Origin: an uncultured Bacillota bacterium
Lineage (GTDB): Bacteria; Bacillota_I; Bacilli_A; Erysipelotrichales; Erysipelotrichaceae
Length of the DNA: 34,699 nucleotides
Direction of reading: 5' to 3'
Assembly: GCA_900319675.1 (NCBI GenBank)
Contig: ONPK01000008.1
Span: 1-34,699 of the forward strand
The notes below the pieces were generated by a model. It was not told the origin of the DNA, did not search any database, and saw nothing but the letters and a program-made list of their open reading frames with translations. The position numbers and the translations under genes are program-made. Of the stretch, positions 15,299 to 22,859 are shown piece by piece; the stretch's first letter is position 1; each line of letters starts with the position of its first letter.

Positions 15299-16726
15299 TC
15301 ATTCCTTATTCTTAAGCTCCTCGAACTTGGCAGCCATCGTCGGGTTGTTTCTGGTCAGTTTTCTGACCGTCAGCTCCTGAGCCTTGTTATTGGCCAGTCT
15401 CAGCTGATTTCCTGAGGTCTGCAATGCTTCCTTGATCTTCTGAAGATGAGTAATTGACTTGTCTATCTCTTCAATTGCCCTCTCATAAGCCTTATGCGCT
15501 GACTCCACGTTCTTGCCGAAGCGGTCCTTGAAGTCATTCATTTCATTTTCAAAGTTTGTTATGTCAATGTTCTGCATCTGCGTTTCAATCAGTGCTTTTT
15601 TTGTGGCCACGTTGTTTCTGGCCGCATTTCTTAACATCGTGATGATCGGGATGAAGAACTGAGGTCTGATGACATACATCTTCTCATAACGATGGCTCAT
15701 GTCCACGATACCGCTATTATAGTAGTCGCTGTCTTCCTCAAGCATGGAAACCAGCACGGCATACTCACAGTTCTTCTCCCTGCGGTCCTTATCCAGTTCC
15801 TTTAAGAAGTCCTCGTTTCTGTGCTTTGTTGCCGTGGTATCCATTTCATTCTTCATTTCAAACATGATGGAAATGAACTCAACGCCATCCTCGTAGTCAC
15901 GGTAGATGTAGTCACCCTTGCTGCCGGTCCTGGCGTCATTGTCCTTCTCAAAGTAGGCGTTCTGGAAACCGGTGGAACGCAGTTTGTTGAATTCATTTTC
16001 ACAGTGTCTTTCCAGTGATTCACCTACCATCTTGGTAGACAGTCTGCTCTTGAAATCCTTGTATCTTTCAATCTCCTCATCCTTGAACTTGATCTTTTCC
16101 TTGAAGTCCTTGTCTCTTTCAATTTCCTCATTCTTGAACTTGATCTTTTCCTCGTATTCACTGACCAGAGACTTCTGTTTGAGCAGGTATTCATTTTCCT
16201 TGTTGGTCAGCTGACTGTTAAGCTCAGTGATGTCCTGTTGTCTCTTATTAAGTTCTTCCTGCATTTCAGCTCTAGCCTTGTTGACTGCCAGTTCCTTCTG
16301 CAGATCTGAGCTGGCAAGCTTACCCTGCAGATCGACCAGCTGTCTCTCCTTTTCAGCGAGCTTCCCCTGGATGACGGTATTCATGTTTTCATTGGCCTGT
16401 CTGATCTTTTCCTCAAGTTCAGCGATCCTTCTGTCCCTCTCACTTAAGGCAGTGGTTACGGCCATGGACTTCTCATTGTCAAAGTTACTGATCTCAGCCT
16501 TCAGTTGGGTCAGCTCAATGTCCTTTCTGGCCAGATCATCGCGGTATTGCTTTTCTACCTCGTTTCTGGCAATGGTAACGGCACTTTCCCTCTCCTTAAG
16601 CAGCTGGTGCTCCCGTTCATGCAGTTCTCTGGCAAACTCATCATCTCTGACCTGTTTAAGTATCTGAGCGTATCCGGTGTCATCTACCTTGAACACCTCT
16701 CCGCACTTTGGGCATTTTATGTTCAT
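15299..16726 (-). CDS. DUF2130 coiled-coil protein with possible nuclease-like core
   Basis: This 475-residue protein matches the DUF2130 family. It begins with a short zinc-ribbon-like CPKCGEVF (one CxxC). A long coiled coil follows at about residues 25-235, rich in Glu, Lys and Arg. The conserved core (about 245-390) has GESLERHCENEFNKL, GSKGDYIYRDY and FEMKNE, and a helical tail ends the protein. The G-D ... E-x-K layout resembles PD-(D/E)xK nucleases such as RmuC, but I cannot confirm the fold. It heads a four-gene unit with the repeat protein, a 50-residue protein and the DUF2974 hydrolase. A 51-base tandem duplication lies in the coiled coil. ATG 16726 has a GAAGGAAG site upstream. Confidence 0.88.
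   Translation of the reverse strand: MNIKCPKCGEVFKVDDTGYAQILKQVRDDEFARELHEREHQLLKERESAVTIARNEVEKQYRDDLARKDIELTQLKAEISNFDNEKSMAVTTALSERDRRIAELEEKIRQANENMNTVIQGKLAEKERQLVDLQGKLASSDLQKELAVNKARAEMQEELNKRQQDITELNSQLTNKENEYLLKQKSLVSEYEEKIKFKNEEIERDKDFKEKIKFKDEEIERYKDFKSRLSTKMVGESLERHCENEFNKLRSTGFQNAYFEKDNDARTGSKGDYIYRDYEDGVEFISIMFEMKNEMDTTATKHRNEDFLKELDKDRREKNCEYAVLVSMLEEDSDYYNSGIVDMSHRYEKMYVIRPQFFIPIITMLRNAARNNVATKKALIETQMQNIDITNFENEMNDFKDRFGKNVESAHKAYERAIEEIDKSITHLQKIKEALQTSGNQLRLANNKAQELTVRKLTRNNPTMAAKFEELKNKE
16050..16151 (-). repeat. Tandem 51-base duplication in the DUF2130 coiled coil
   Basis: Two adjacent units (16050-16100 and 16101-16151) encode EKIKFK[D/N]EEIER[Y/D]KDFK twice, 17 residues each, differing at only a few bases. 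The unit keeps the reading frame and adds about two and a half heptads. It looks like a recent in-frame duplication and might vary in copy number between strains. Confidence 0.85.
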
Positions 16727-16752
16727 ATTATCGCTTCCTTCGTACTGTTATT

Positions 16753-16758
16753 ATTATA
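16753..16758 (-). promoter_or_regulatory. Candidate -10 box of the DUF2130 unit
   Basis: A perfect TATAAT on the minus strand lies 27 bases before the DUF2130 start. It directly follows the T-tract of the tRNA-Pro terminator. No recognisable -35 is present, since that position falls in the terminator stem. Confidence 0.35.
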
Positions 16759-16760
16759 TC

Positions 16761-16796
16761 AAAAATAAAAAAATCTTTCTGCCTGCAGAAAGATTT
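16761..16796 (-). terminator. Terminator of tRNA-Pro
   Basis: A perfect 11-bp stem (16771-16781 with 16786-16796) with a 4-base loop, followed on the minus strand by a TTTTATTTTT run (16761-16770). It lies 9 bases beyond the CCA end of the tRNA. Confidence 0.88.
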
Positions 16797-16804
16797 GTTT
16801 GCAA

Positions 16805-16881
16805 TGGTCGGAGTGACAAGATTTGAACTTGCGACCCCTTGGTCCCGAACCAAGTGCACTACCAAGCTGTGCTACACCCCG
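16805..16881 (-). tRNA. tRNA-Pro(CGG)
   Basis: This 77-base cloverleaf has acceptor stem CGGGGTG/CACTCCG (one G-T pair), D stem GCAC/GTGC, and anticodon stem CTTGG/CCAAG with loop TTCGGGA, giving anticodon CGG. The T arm is GCAAG-TTCAAAT-CTTGT with one G-T pair. The discriminator is A and CCA is encoded. It reads proline CCG codons. It stands alone with its own terminator and a possible -10 (TAGAAT) just upstream. Confidence 0.95.
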
Positions 16882-16954
16882 TGTCCGCTATATATTCTAT
16901 CACAAAAAATGATTTTTAACACTAAAAGATGAAAAATAAACACCGGTACGACAA

Positions 16955-16978
16955 AGGGGCCCGAAGGCCCCTCTTTTT
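16955..16978. terminator. GC-rich hairpin after the flavin oxidoreductase gene
   Basis: A 7-bp stem AGGGGCC/GGCCCCT (16955-16961 with 16966-16972) starts 12 bases past the oxidoreductase stop. On the minus strand the loop is C(TTCG)G, a very stable tetraloop, but the T-tract there is weak (TTTGTCG). On the plus strand a CTTTTT tail follows. It probably ends or protects the minus-strand transcript. Confidence 0.7.
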
Positions 16979-16984
16979 ACTTTT

Positions 16985-18925
16985 CTATGCTTCAAATACG
17001 AATGCTCTGTTATAGGCAGAATGCAGTGCGTCATAGATCTGACCTGGTCTGTCAGCGTCACCGACCAGAACGACATTTTCGCCGAACTCCTCGCACAGTT
17101 CGCTGATCAGCGGTCTTTCACTTCTGACACCCATTGCCAGGATTACCGTATCGGCAGGAATGAACTTTTCTTCCTCTGTCTTGGTATCCTTTACCTTGAC
17201 GCCGTTATCCTCAACGCTTACCAGAGCCGTTGACTTGGCAATGGTACCTCCCTGCTTCATGATCTCCTGAGCCAGATGCATTACGACACTTGGATACAGG
17301 TTGCCGCCAACCTTGTCAAGCATTTCAACAACTGTTACCTTGTGATCCTTGCCTAATAATTCTGCTGTCTCAAGTCCGGTAACACCGCCGCCTACGATGA
17401 CCAGGTCGCCATTGGCTTCAGCCTTGCCAGCCAGTACGTCTTCGGCAGTTACGGCTTTTTCAATGCCAGGCAGATTCGGTCTTACGGCCTTGCCGCCTGT
17501 TGCCATGAATACGGCCTTTACGCCACAGGCCTTCAGGGTTTCAACGTCAGCCTTTGCATTCAGTCTTACTTCTACACCGGCCTTTTCAATTTCAGCCTTC
17601 TGAGTTTCTACGAACTCTGCCAGCATTGTCTTGTTTGGAGGCATGGCTGCCAGATTGACGGTACCGCCTAATCTGTCACCTGCTTCAAACAGGATTGTCC
17701 TGAATCCGCGCTTTGCCAGTACCAGAGCAGCCTGCATGCCTGCAGGACCGCCGCCGACTACGGCTACAGGAGTACCGTTGCCGTTTCTGACCAGTTTGTC
17801 TTCACCAAACTCAAATTCTCTGCCCAGGATCGGGTTCAGCGTACAGCCAAGTGGTAAGCCATCATTGAGGATCCTGAAGCATTCCATGCAGCCAAGACAC
17901 TTTCTGATATAAAGGTCTTCGCCCTTCTTGGCTTTTACACCCCAGTTGGCATCTGCCAGGAAACCTCTGGCAATGCCGACAAAGTCGCTTGCACCTTCTT
18001 CAAGGAGTGCTTCCGCTACGGATGGGTGCTTGATGTTGTCAACGGCGATGACAGGAATGCTTACGGCATTCTTTATGGCTGTGCTTAGGTGCTTCTTCCA
18101 GCCTTCAGCGAAGTATGACGGTTCAATGATGGTTGCACCTGAATCGTACATGCCGCAGCTCACGTTGATGCAGGCTACGCCGAGTTTCTCCAGATATACG
18201 GCGATCTTGACGCTGTCTTCCAGTGTAATGCCGCCAGGCAGGAAGTCATCGCCATTCATTCTGACGGAAATCGGGAACTTAGGACCGCAGTATGCCTTGA
18301 TGCCCATGATGATCTCCGTGATGAAACGCAGTCTGGCTTCAAAGCTTCCGCCGTACTTGTCAGTTCTCTTGTTTGTATAAGGTGAAAGGAACTGGCTTAC
18401 CAGATAACCGTGAGCAGCGTGAATCTCAACGCCGTCAACACCGGCCTTCTGAGCAATAACTGCACCGGTAACGAACTTTCTGACCATTGCCTCTACTTCT
18501 TCAGTTGTCAGGGCTCTTGGCTGTTCGCCGATTACCTTACAGGTAACATCTGATGCAGATACCGGCTGCTTGCCGCCGATCAGACGGCTTGGAGTCTGAT
18601 TGCCCGGATGATGCAGCTGAACGAACAGCTTTGTGCCATAGGTATGAACGGATTCAACCAGTCTTGACAGCTGACCGATTACATGGGTATTGGTTACGCT
18701 TAACTGATTAGGCGTACCTACGCCTGTCTCATCATCAACACGGGTGATTTCTGTAATGATCAGACCAGCTCCGCCCTTTGCTCTGTCGGTGTAGTATCTG
18801 ATCATTCTCGGGCCTGGTTCACCGGTTACTTCAGCAAGTGAACAGCCCATTGCCGGCATGACGATACGGTTTCTGATCTCCAGATTGCCTATCTTCCCCG
18901 GCTCAAACAGCTTAGGATAACTCAT
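16985..18925 (-). CDS. NADH:flavin oxidoreductase, FadH/enoate-reductase-like (FMN, 4Fe-4S, FAD)
   Basis: This 646-residue protein has the domain set of 2,4-dienoyl-CoA reductase and enoate/BaiCD-type reductases. The N-terminal Old-Yellow-Enzyme barrel (about 1-335) has the motif HAAHGYLVSQFLSPYTNKR. The 4Fe-4S site is CLGCMEC with a further Cys in LGCTLNP. An FAD-binding segment reads VAVVGGGPAGMQAA and an NAD(P)H-binding segment LVIVGGGVTGLETAELL. It passes electrons from NAD(P)H via FAD and the cluster to FMN and reduces an activated C=C bond, an anaerobe's way to use unsaturated acyl-CoA or related compounds as electron sinks. It is monocistronic, with AAAGGAG before ATG 18925. The true substrate is not readable from sequence. 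Confidence 0.92.
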   Translation of the reverse strand: MSYPKLFEPGKIGNLEIRNRIVMPAMGCSLAEVTGEPGPRMIRYYTDRAKGGAGLIITEITRVDDETGVGTPNQLSVTNTHVIGQLSRLVESVHTYGTKLFVQLHHPGNQTPSRLIGGKQPVSASDVTCKVIGEQPRALTTEEVEAMVRKFVTGAVIAQKAGVDGVEIHAAHGYLVSQFLSPYTNKRTDKYGGSFEARLRFITEIIMGIKAYCGPKFPISVRMNGDDFLPGGITLEDSVKIAVYLEKLGVACINVSCGMYDSGATIIEPSYFAEGWKKHLSTAIKNAVSIPVIAVDNIKHPSVAEALLEEGASDFVGIARGFLADANWGVKAKKGEDLYIRKCLGCMECFRILNDGLPLGCTLNPILGREFEFGEDKLVRNGNGTPVAVVGGGPAGMQAALVLAKRGFRTILFEAGDRLGGTVNLAAMPPNKTMLAEFVETQKAEIEKAGVEVRLNAKADVETLKACGVKAVFMATGGKAVRPNLPGIEKAVTAEDVLAGKAEANGDLVIVGGGVTGLETAELLGKDHKVTVVEMLDKVGGNLYPSVVMHLAQEIMKQGGTIAKSTALVSVEDNGVKVKDTKTEEEKFIPADTVILAMGVRSERPLISELCEEFGENVVLVGDADRPGQIYDALHSAYNRAFVFEA

Positions 18926-18953
18926 ATTATTCTTATCTCCTTTATCTGACTTA

Positions 18954-18959
18954 ATTATA
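18954..18959 (-). promoter_or_regulatory. Candidate -10 box of the flavin oxidoreductase gene
   Basis: A perfect TATAAT on the minus strand lies 28 bases before ATG 18925, with the ribosome site AAAGGAG between. No convincing -35 is seen at the usual distance, because that stretch is the T-tract of the upstream terminator. Confidence 0.5.
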
Positions 18960-18975
18960 CTTTATGAAGGCATGC

Positions 18976-18999
18976 AAAAAGCCCGTATTGACCGGGCTT
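18976..18999 (-). terminator. Terminator closing the guaD-buk cluster
   Basis: The stem AAGCCCG/CGGGCTT (18979-18985 with 18993-18999) has a 7-base loop and a T-tract on the minus strand (18976-18980 as A's on the plus strand). It begins 14 bases after the stop of the 152-residue gene. Confidence 0.85.
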
Positions 19000-19013
19000 G
19001 TGATTCAATTCAC

Positions 19014-19472
19014 TTATTTCACGAACTTCTTATGTACCGCATTTACCAGGTCATCCTTATTGGTAACGATGTCAACGTAAATGTCCCTCAGAAAGTCCTT
19101 GTAAAGTTCATAGCTGTACTTTTCGGCCTTCCTGCTTAACAGGGTCTCATAGAAGTAATCTTCCACTACTCTTGACCTGTCCTTCATCAGAAGACTCAGC
19201 TTGAAGATCTTGCTGTTGAAGAGTTCTGGATCCTCGCTGGCAATGTAACCGACCATCGCCGTTTCCCCATGGTACAGCATTCTGGCATACTGTTCGGGAT
19301 CTTCCTTGATATTGAAACTCTCAAACAGACATTCAATGATTATTGAGCAGATGCAGAAATACAGAAAGTCAGTCTCTTCATCGGTCAGTTCATAATCCTT
19401 TATGTATTCATAGGCTGCTGACTTGGCAGTTCCCTTGGTAAACCAGAATTCCTTGTCACTCAGATCTACCAT
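19014..19472 (-). CDS. Unknown helical protein of 152 residues, overlapping buk
   Basis: I do not recognise this protein. It is predicted mostly helical and acidic, with a Cys/Ile-rich helix (TDFLYFCICSIIIECLF) that looks buried rather than membrane-spanning. A patterned region around YARMLYHGETAMVGYI follows. It has no signal peptide and no metal or nucleotide motif. Its start overlaps the end of the butyrate kinase gene by 17 bases, so it is translated from the same message. That coupling makes a role in the same pathway, or in regulating it, possible but unproven. A terminator follows. Confidence 0.72.
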   Translation of the reverse strand: MVDLSDKEFWFTKGTAKSAAYEYIKDYELTDEETDFLYFCICSIIIECLFESFNIKEDPEQYARMLYHGETAMVGYIASEDPELFNSKIFKLSLLMKDRSRVVEDYFYETLLSRKAEKYSYELYKDFLRDIYVDIVTNKDDLVNAVHKKFVK

Positions 19473-20565
19473 CGAACCCCTCCCAAACCGGTTTGCCCGG
19501 ATACTGTTTCATCTCTTCTTCGCCTCTTAGTACCCTGAGAGCTCCCATGGCCATTGTTTCATGCTCAAATTCACCGGGATAAACACTGACAGGTGCAATC
19601 CATTCGCAGTGTTCCCTGATCATGTCAATTACATCGTCAAATCGGCAAAGACCTCCGGTAAGAACGATTCCGTCGACTTTTCCCTTAAGTACTGCCGCCA
19701 TTGCTCCGATATATCTGGCAGTCTGATAGATCATGGCCTTCCACACTCTTTCAGCTTCTCTGTTTCCTTCTTCCATCATCCTGTGGATGGTATCGGAATT
19801 CGAGGTTCCGAAATGGCTGGACAGACCTCCTGTCTGTGAGCACATTGATCTGATCTCTTCACTGCTTTTATTCCACAGATAGCGGTTGATGTCCGTAACG
19901 GCCATTGTTCCCATTCTGGTCGGCGTAAACGGCCCCTCACCGCCACCGGCATCGTTGCCGTCGATCATTCTGCCCTTTTCATGAGCCGTAATGGAAATGC
20001 CGCCATCAATGTGGCAGACGATCAGATTCAGATCCTCATACCTTCTGCCAATCCTCTGAGCATGCTTGCGGGCAGCTGCCTTAAGGTTCAGCGCATGACA
20101 GATCGCTCTTCTGTAGATGCCCTTTACACCGGTTATTCTGGCCAGATCCTGCAGTTCGTCCACGACTGGAGGATCCATCATCAGACAGATGCCGCCATAT
20201 TCCCTGTGCAGTCTTTCGGCCATCTGAACGCCGAGATTTGAGGAATGATAAAGACCTCCAGCACAGTTTCTGGTATCTTCCAGCAGTTTTTCATTCACTT
20301 CATAGATGCCTGAGACGATGGAATAACACCCGCCTCCTCTTCCTACTATGGCGTCGATCCCCTTCAGATCTATTGCGTTTTCTCTGAGAAACTCACTGAC
20401 CACCTTCATGCGGTAGTCAAGCTGATCGTTGATGGTTGGAAACGTCTTCAGTACTGAAGAATCATGAAAAACATCTGTTGAAAACAGACATTTCTCATTT
20501 TCATGAAGGGACAGCTTCGTTGAAGTTGATCCCGGATTTATGACAAAAATGCGATACTTCTTCAT
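19456..20565 (-). CDS. buk: Butyrate kinase / branched-chain acyl kinase
   Basis: ATG 20565 is preferred over an upstream TTG because the family starts MKKYRIFVINPGSTSTKLSL; the product is 369 residues. This ASKHA-fold enzyme interconverts butyryl phosphate and ADP with butyrate and ATP. Visible family marks are NPGSTSTKLSL (phosphate 1), GRGGG, the DPPVVDELQDLARITG loop, RRAICHALNLKAAARKHA, GEGPFTPTRMG and the late VLTGGLCRF. The usual HLGGG is HIDGG here. The expected partner ptb (phosphotransbutyrylase) is not in the window. The gene sits between guanine deaminase and an unknown gene and overlaps the latter, so it may act on a different short acyl phosphate. GAGAAG precedes the start. Confidence 0.9.
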   Translation of the reverse strand: MKKYRIFVINPGSTSTKLSLHENEKCLFSTDVFHDSSVLKTFPTINDQLDYRMKVVSEFLRENAIDLKGIDAIVGRGGGCYSIVSGIYEVNEKLLEDTRNCAGGLYHSSNLGVQMAERLHREYGGICLMMDPPVVDELQDLARITGVKGIYRRAICHALNLKAAARKHAQRIGRRYEDLNLIVCHIDGGISITAHEKGRMIDGNDAGGGEGPFTPTRMGTMAVTDINRYLWNKSSEEIRSMCSQTGGLSSHFGTSNSDTIHRMMEEGNREAERVWKAMIYQTARYIGAMAAVLKGKVDGIVLTGGLCRFDDVIDMIREHCEWIAPVSVYPGEFEHETMAMGALRVLRGEEEMKQYPGKPVWEGFDGRSE

Positions 20566-20566
20566 T

Positions 20567-21865
20567 CTAATACTTCTCAATTAACTTCCTGTATACTTCG
20601 TCAGGATCGATTCTGACACCGTCTATGAATCTCTCCCTTATGTTGCGGTCATCGCCGATGTAACAGAAGCGTTCCAGCGCTTCCAGAACCGGAATCCTGA
20701 ATCCCTCATCCTGCATGTTGTCAATGACCAGGGCATTGAACTTATAGCCCTTTTCAATCTTTCCAATGTTGCCGAATACCTTTCCGCCGGCTGCGGTAGC
20801 CATGTAGAAGGCATTGGCAAATACTGCTCTCTTGTAGTCTTCTTCGTAGAATTCCTTCATCTTGGAAAGCTGCAGTACCCTGCTTATCTGACGGTAGATT
20901 CCAAAGAAATGGCCGCCGCCAACATCTGAACCGATGGCAATGTCATAGCCCTTCTCATGCAGTGAGGTTACGGGCATGATGCCGGCAGTTATGTTTGTCG
21001 TAGCATCCGGGCAGTGTACTGAAACAGCGCCATACTTTCTGAATATCCTGTCTTCAGTTTCCGTCGGGAATATGACATGGGCGAAGATCTTCGGTCCGTT
21101 TCCTTGTAACAGACCTGTCATTTCATATATCTCGCCATCTGATGCACACATCGGGAAAAGTTCCTTAGACCAGGCTGCCTCTGCCTTTGATTCAACCAGG
21201 TGGGTATGAACGCCTACGTCATACTTCCTGCACAGTTCTCCAAGTCCCTTTAGAAGCCTTTCCGAACATGTCGGGGCAAATCTCGGTATGATGATCGGTT
21301 TTACCCTGTCACTCAGATCAAGATGTTCCTGAATGAATCTTTCTGTTTCCCTGATCGATTCTTCAGTGTCTTCAACGTAGTATTCAGGAGAATTCATGTC
21401 CATGTTGATCTTTCCGGCATAGGCGTAAAGGCCGCTGTCAATGAGCATCCTGAACAGTATGTCACATGCCTCATAGTGAATGGTCGAGAACAGATTGACC
21501 TGCAGACTGCCGTGTCTGATGAAATCCCTTATGACCTGCGGATAGATCTTTCCGGCATAGTCTCTGTCGGCAAACCTGCTTTCCTGGGGGAATGTGTAGG
21601 TATTCAGCCATTCAAACAGCAGACAGTCCATGCCAACTCCCCGCTCGACATACTGCGGGGCATGCATGTGCAGATCTGAGAAAGCCGGTATTATTATCCT
21701 GTCACCGCAGTCACAGACATCGTACTTTGCGTACTCCTCGGGCAACTCATCATGAACGCCTGATATGACGCCATCCTCAACGACAACGTATCCTCTTTCA
21801 TGTACTTCCATTTCATCCCAGCTTTTGCTGGAAATGATGTTTCCTCTGTATATGCTAATTGCCAT
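20567..21865 (-). CDS. guaD: Guanine deaminase (amidohydrolase superfamily)
   Basis: This 432-residue zinc hydrolase is the likely enzyme converting guanine to xanthine and ammonia in purine salvage. Metal-site His66 and His68 lie in DLHMHAPQY; the substrate-channel phrase is LLFEWLNTYTFPQE, followed by PRFAPTCS, the metal His in VHTHLVESK and an Asp in IGSDVGGG. These match guanine deaminase better than other amidohydrolases. Its start overlaps the end of the upstream membrane-protein gene by 11 bases, with AGGAG upstream. The butyrate kinase ATG lies 1 base past its stop. No purine permease is present in the window. Confidence in guanine over another aminopurine is good but not absolute. 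Confidence 0.9.
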   Translation of the reverse strand: MAISIYRGNIISSKSWDEMEVHERGYVVVEDGVISGVHDELPEEYAKYDVCDCGDRIIIPAFSDLHMHAPQYVERGVGMDCLLFEWLNTYTFPQESRFADRDYAGKIYPQVIRDFIRHGSLQVNLFSTIHYEACDILFRMLIDSGLYAYAGKINMDMNSPEYYVEDTEESIRETERFIQEHLDLSDRVKPIIIPRFAPTCSERLLKGLGELCRKYDVGVHTHLVESKAEAAWSKELFPMCASDGEIYEMTGLLQGNGPKIFAHVIFPTETEDRIFRKYGAVSVHCPDATTNITAGIMPVTSLHEKGYDIAIGSDVGGGHFFGIYRQISRVLQLSKMKEFYEEDYKRAVFANAFYMATAAGGKVFGNIGKIEKGYKFNALVIDNMQDEGFRIPVLEALERFCYIGDDRNIRERFIDGVRIDPDEVYRKLIEKY

Positions 21866-22790
21866 TTTCGATCTCCTGCCAGTAATTTACCGGTGTGATG
21901 TTTCTGTATTCTTCGACTTCATCCCAGGAGGATACCGGAACACCATCCTGTACCCTGTAATAGAATCCGTCGTCCTTTGCCATGTAATATGAGCGGTAGT
22001 AATTAACCCAGCCAACATTTTTGTCAGCCGCCTGAATGCTGATGGTCCAGCCCTTTATTTCACTTTCCGTTACTCTGACGGACAGTTCACAGCTGGCAAT
22101 GATGACCTCATCAGCATCAGAGTTCGATCCAAACATGTCTTTTATGATCGCCTTGCGGATATTCGCCGGGATCCTGTTTTCATCTAATGTAATGAACAGC
22201 TCATTACTGTTGCTTTCCCTGTAGGAAAAGGCTATATCATCAGCACTTTCCAGTTCAGGCAGGAAGATGTTGTTCAGTGAATAGTCATTCAGCCACTCAT
22301 CAGCTACCGGCGGCTTCTGTCTGCAGAGATAACCTGGATCATTTCCGTTCACTACCAGGCTGAAGTAGTTGTTTTCACTGATTATCTCGATGTTCTGAGC
22401 AAGCTCATACTCAACTCTGCGGTCATGCAGTCTGTCACTGTTCATCTCCAGCTGATAGCTTACCGGTGAACATGTATAGTACAGGTGGAAGGATTCAACG
22501 CAGTTATTGTCATAATCAGAGTCATTGTCTTCTATGAATACGCTACTGCTTAGAGACCAGTAGGAAACACTGTCCTTCTGGCCGGGCCAGAGTTCCTGGG
22601 CATGCTGATACCACATCTCATCTGTCCATGACATGGTACTGTTTTTGTAATATACCAGACCGGCAATGGCAATGGCGGCTATTACCGCAACGACAGCACC
22701 AACGATGGCTATCTTTCTGCCTCTGTCTCTTCTTTCCCTGTCTCTTTTTATGGCTGCGTATTCGCCAAGCACGGTTGATCTTTCACTCAT
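21855..22790 (-). CDS. Single-pass membrane protein with external domain, unknown function
   Basis: This 311-residue protein has a highly basic N-terminus (RDRERRDRGRK), one membrane helix at about residues 27-48, and an external domain of about 260 residues rich in Tyr, Trp, Asp and Ser with no known motif. Topology is inside-to-outside as a signal anchor. It is the first gene of the cluster, and its stop lies within the guaD start region (11-base overlap). A possible -10 (TACAAT) lies upstream next to the aldo/keto reductase terminator, and a GGGGAG site precedes ATG 22790. No function can be assigned. Confidence 0.75.
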   Translation of the reverse strand: MSERSTVLGEYAAIKRDRERRDRGRKIAIVGAVVAVIAAIAIAGLVYYKNSTMSWTDEMWYQHAQELWPGQKDSVSYWSLSSSVFIEDNDSDYDNNCVESFHLYYTCSPVSYQLEMNSDRLHDRRVEYELAQNIEIISENNYFSLVVNGNDPGYLCRQKPPVADEWLNDYSLNNIFLPELESADDIAFSYRESNSNELFITLDENRIPANIRKAIIKDMFGSNSDADEVIIASCELSVRVTESEIKGWTISIQAADKNVGWVNYYRSYYMAKDDGFYYRVQDGVPVSSWDEVEEYRNITPVNYWQEIENGN

Positions 22791-22825
22791 GTTAATCTCC
22801 CCTGTTCATCAAACTCTATTGTAAC

Positions 22826-22853
22826 AAAAAAAGAGCATCCTTGGGATGCTCTT
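22826..22853 (-). terminator. Terminator of the aldo/keto reductase gene
   Basis: A perfect 10-bp stem AAGAGCATCC/GGATGCTCTT (22831-22840 with 22844-22853) with a 3-base loop. On the minus strand it is followed by TTTTT, 7 bases beyond the reductase stop. Confidence 0.9.
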
Positions 22854-22859
22854 GTTGTG

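Noticed and set aside
14991-15380. Hydrophobic 129-residue plus-strand frame opposite the repeat protein
   Set aside because: Antisense to two coupled genes, no promoter or ribosome site; hydrophobicity comes from complementing Asp/Tyr/Lys codons.
16227-16667. Ser/Leu-rich plus-strand frame opposite the DUF2130 coiled coil
   Set aside because: Typical antisense shadow of Glu/Lys coiled-coil codons; looks like membrane helices only because of that.
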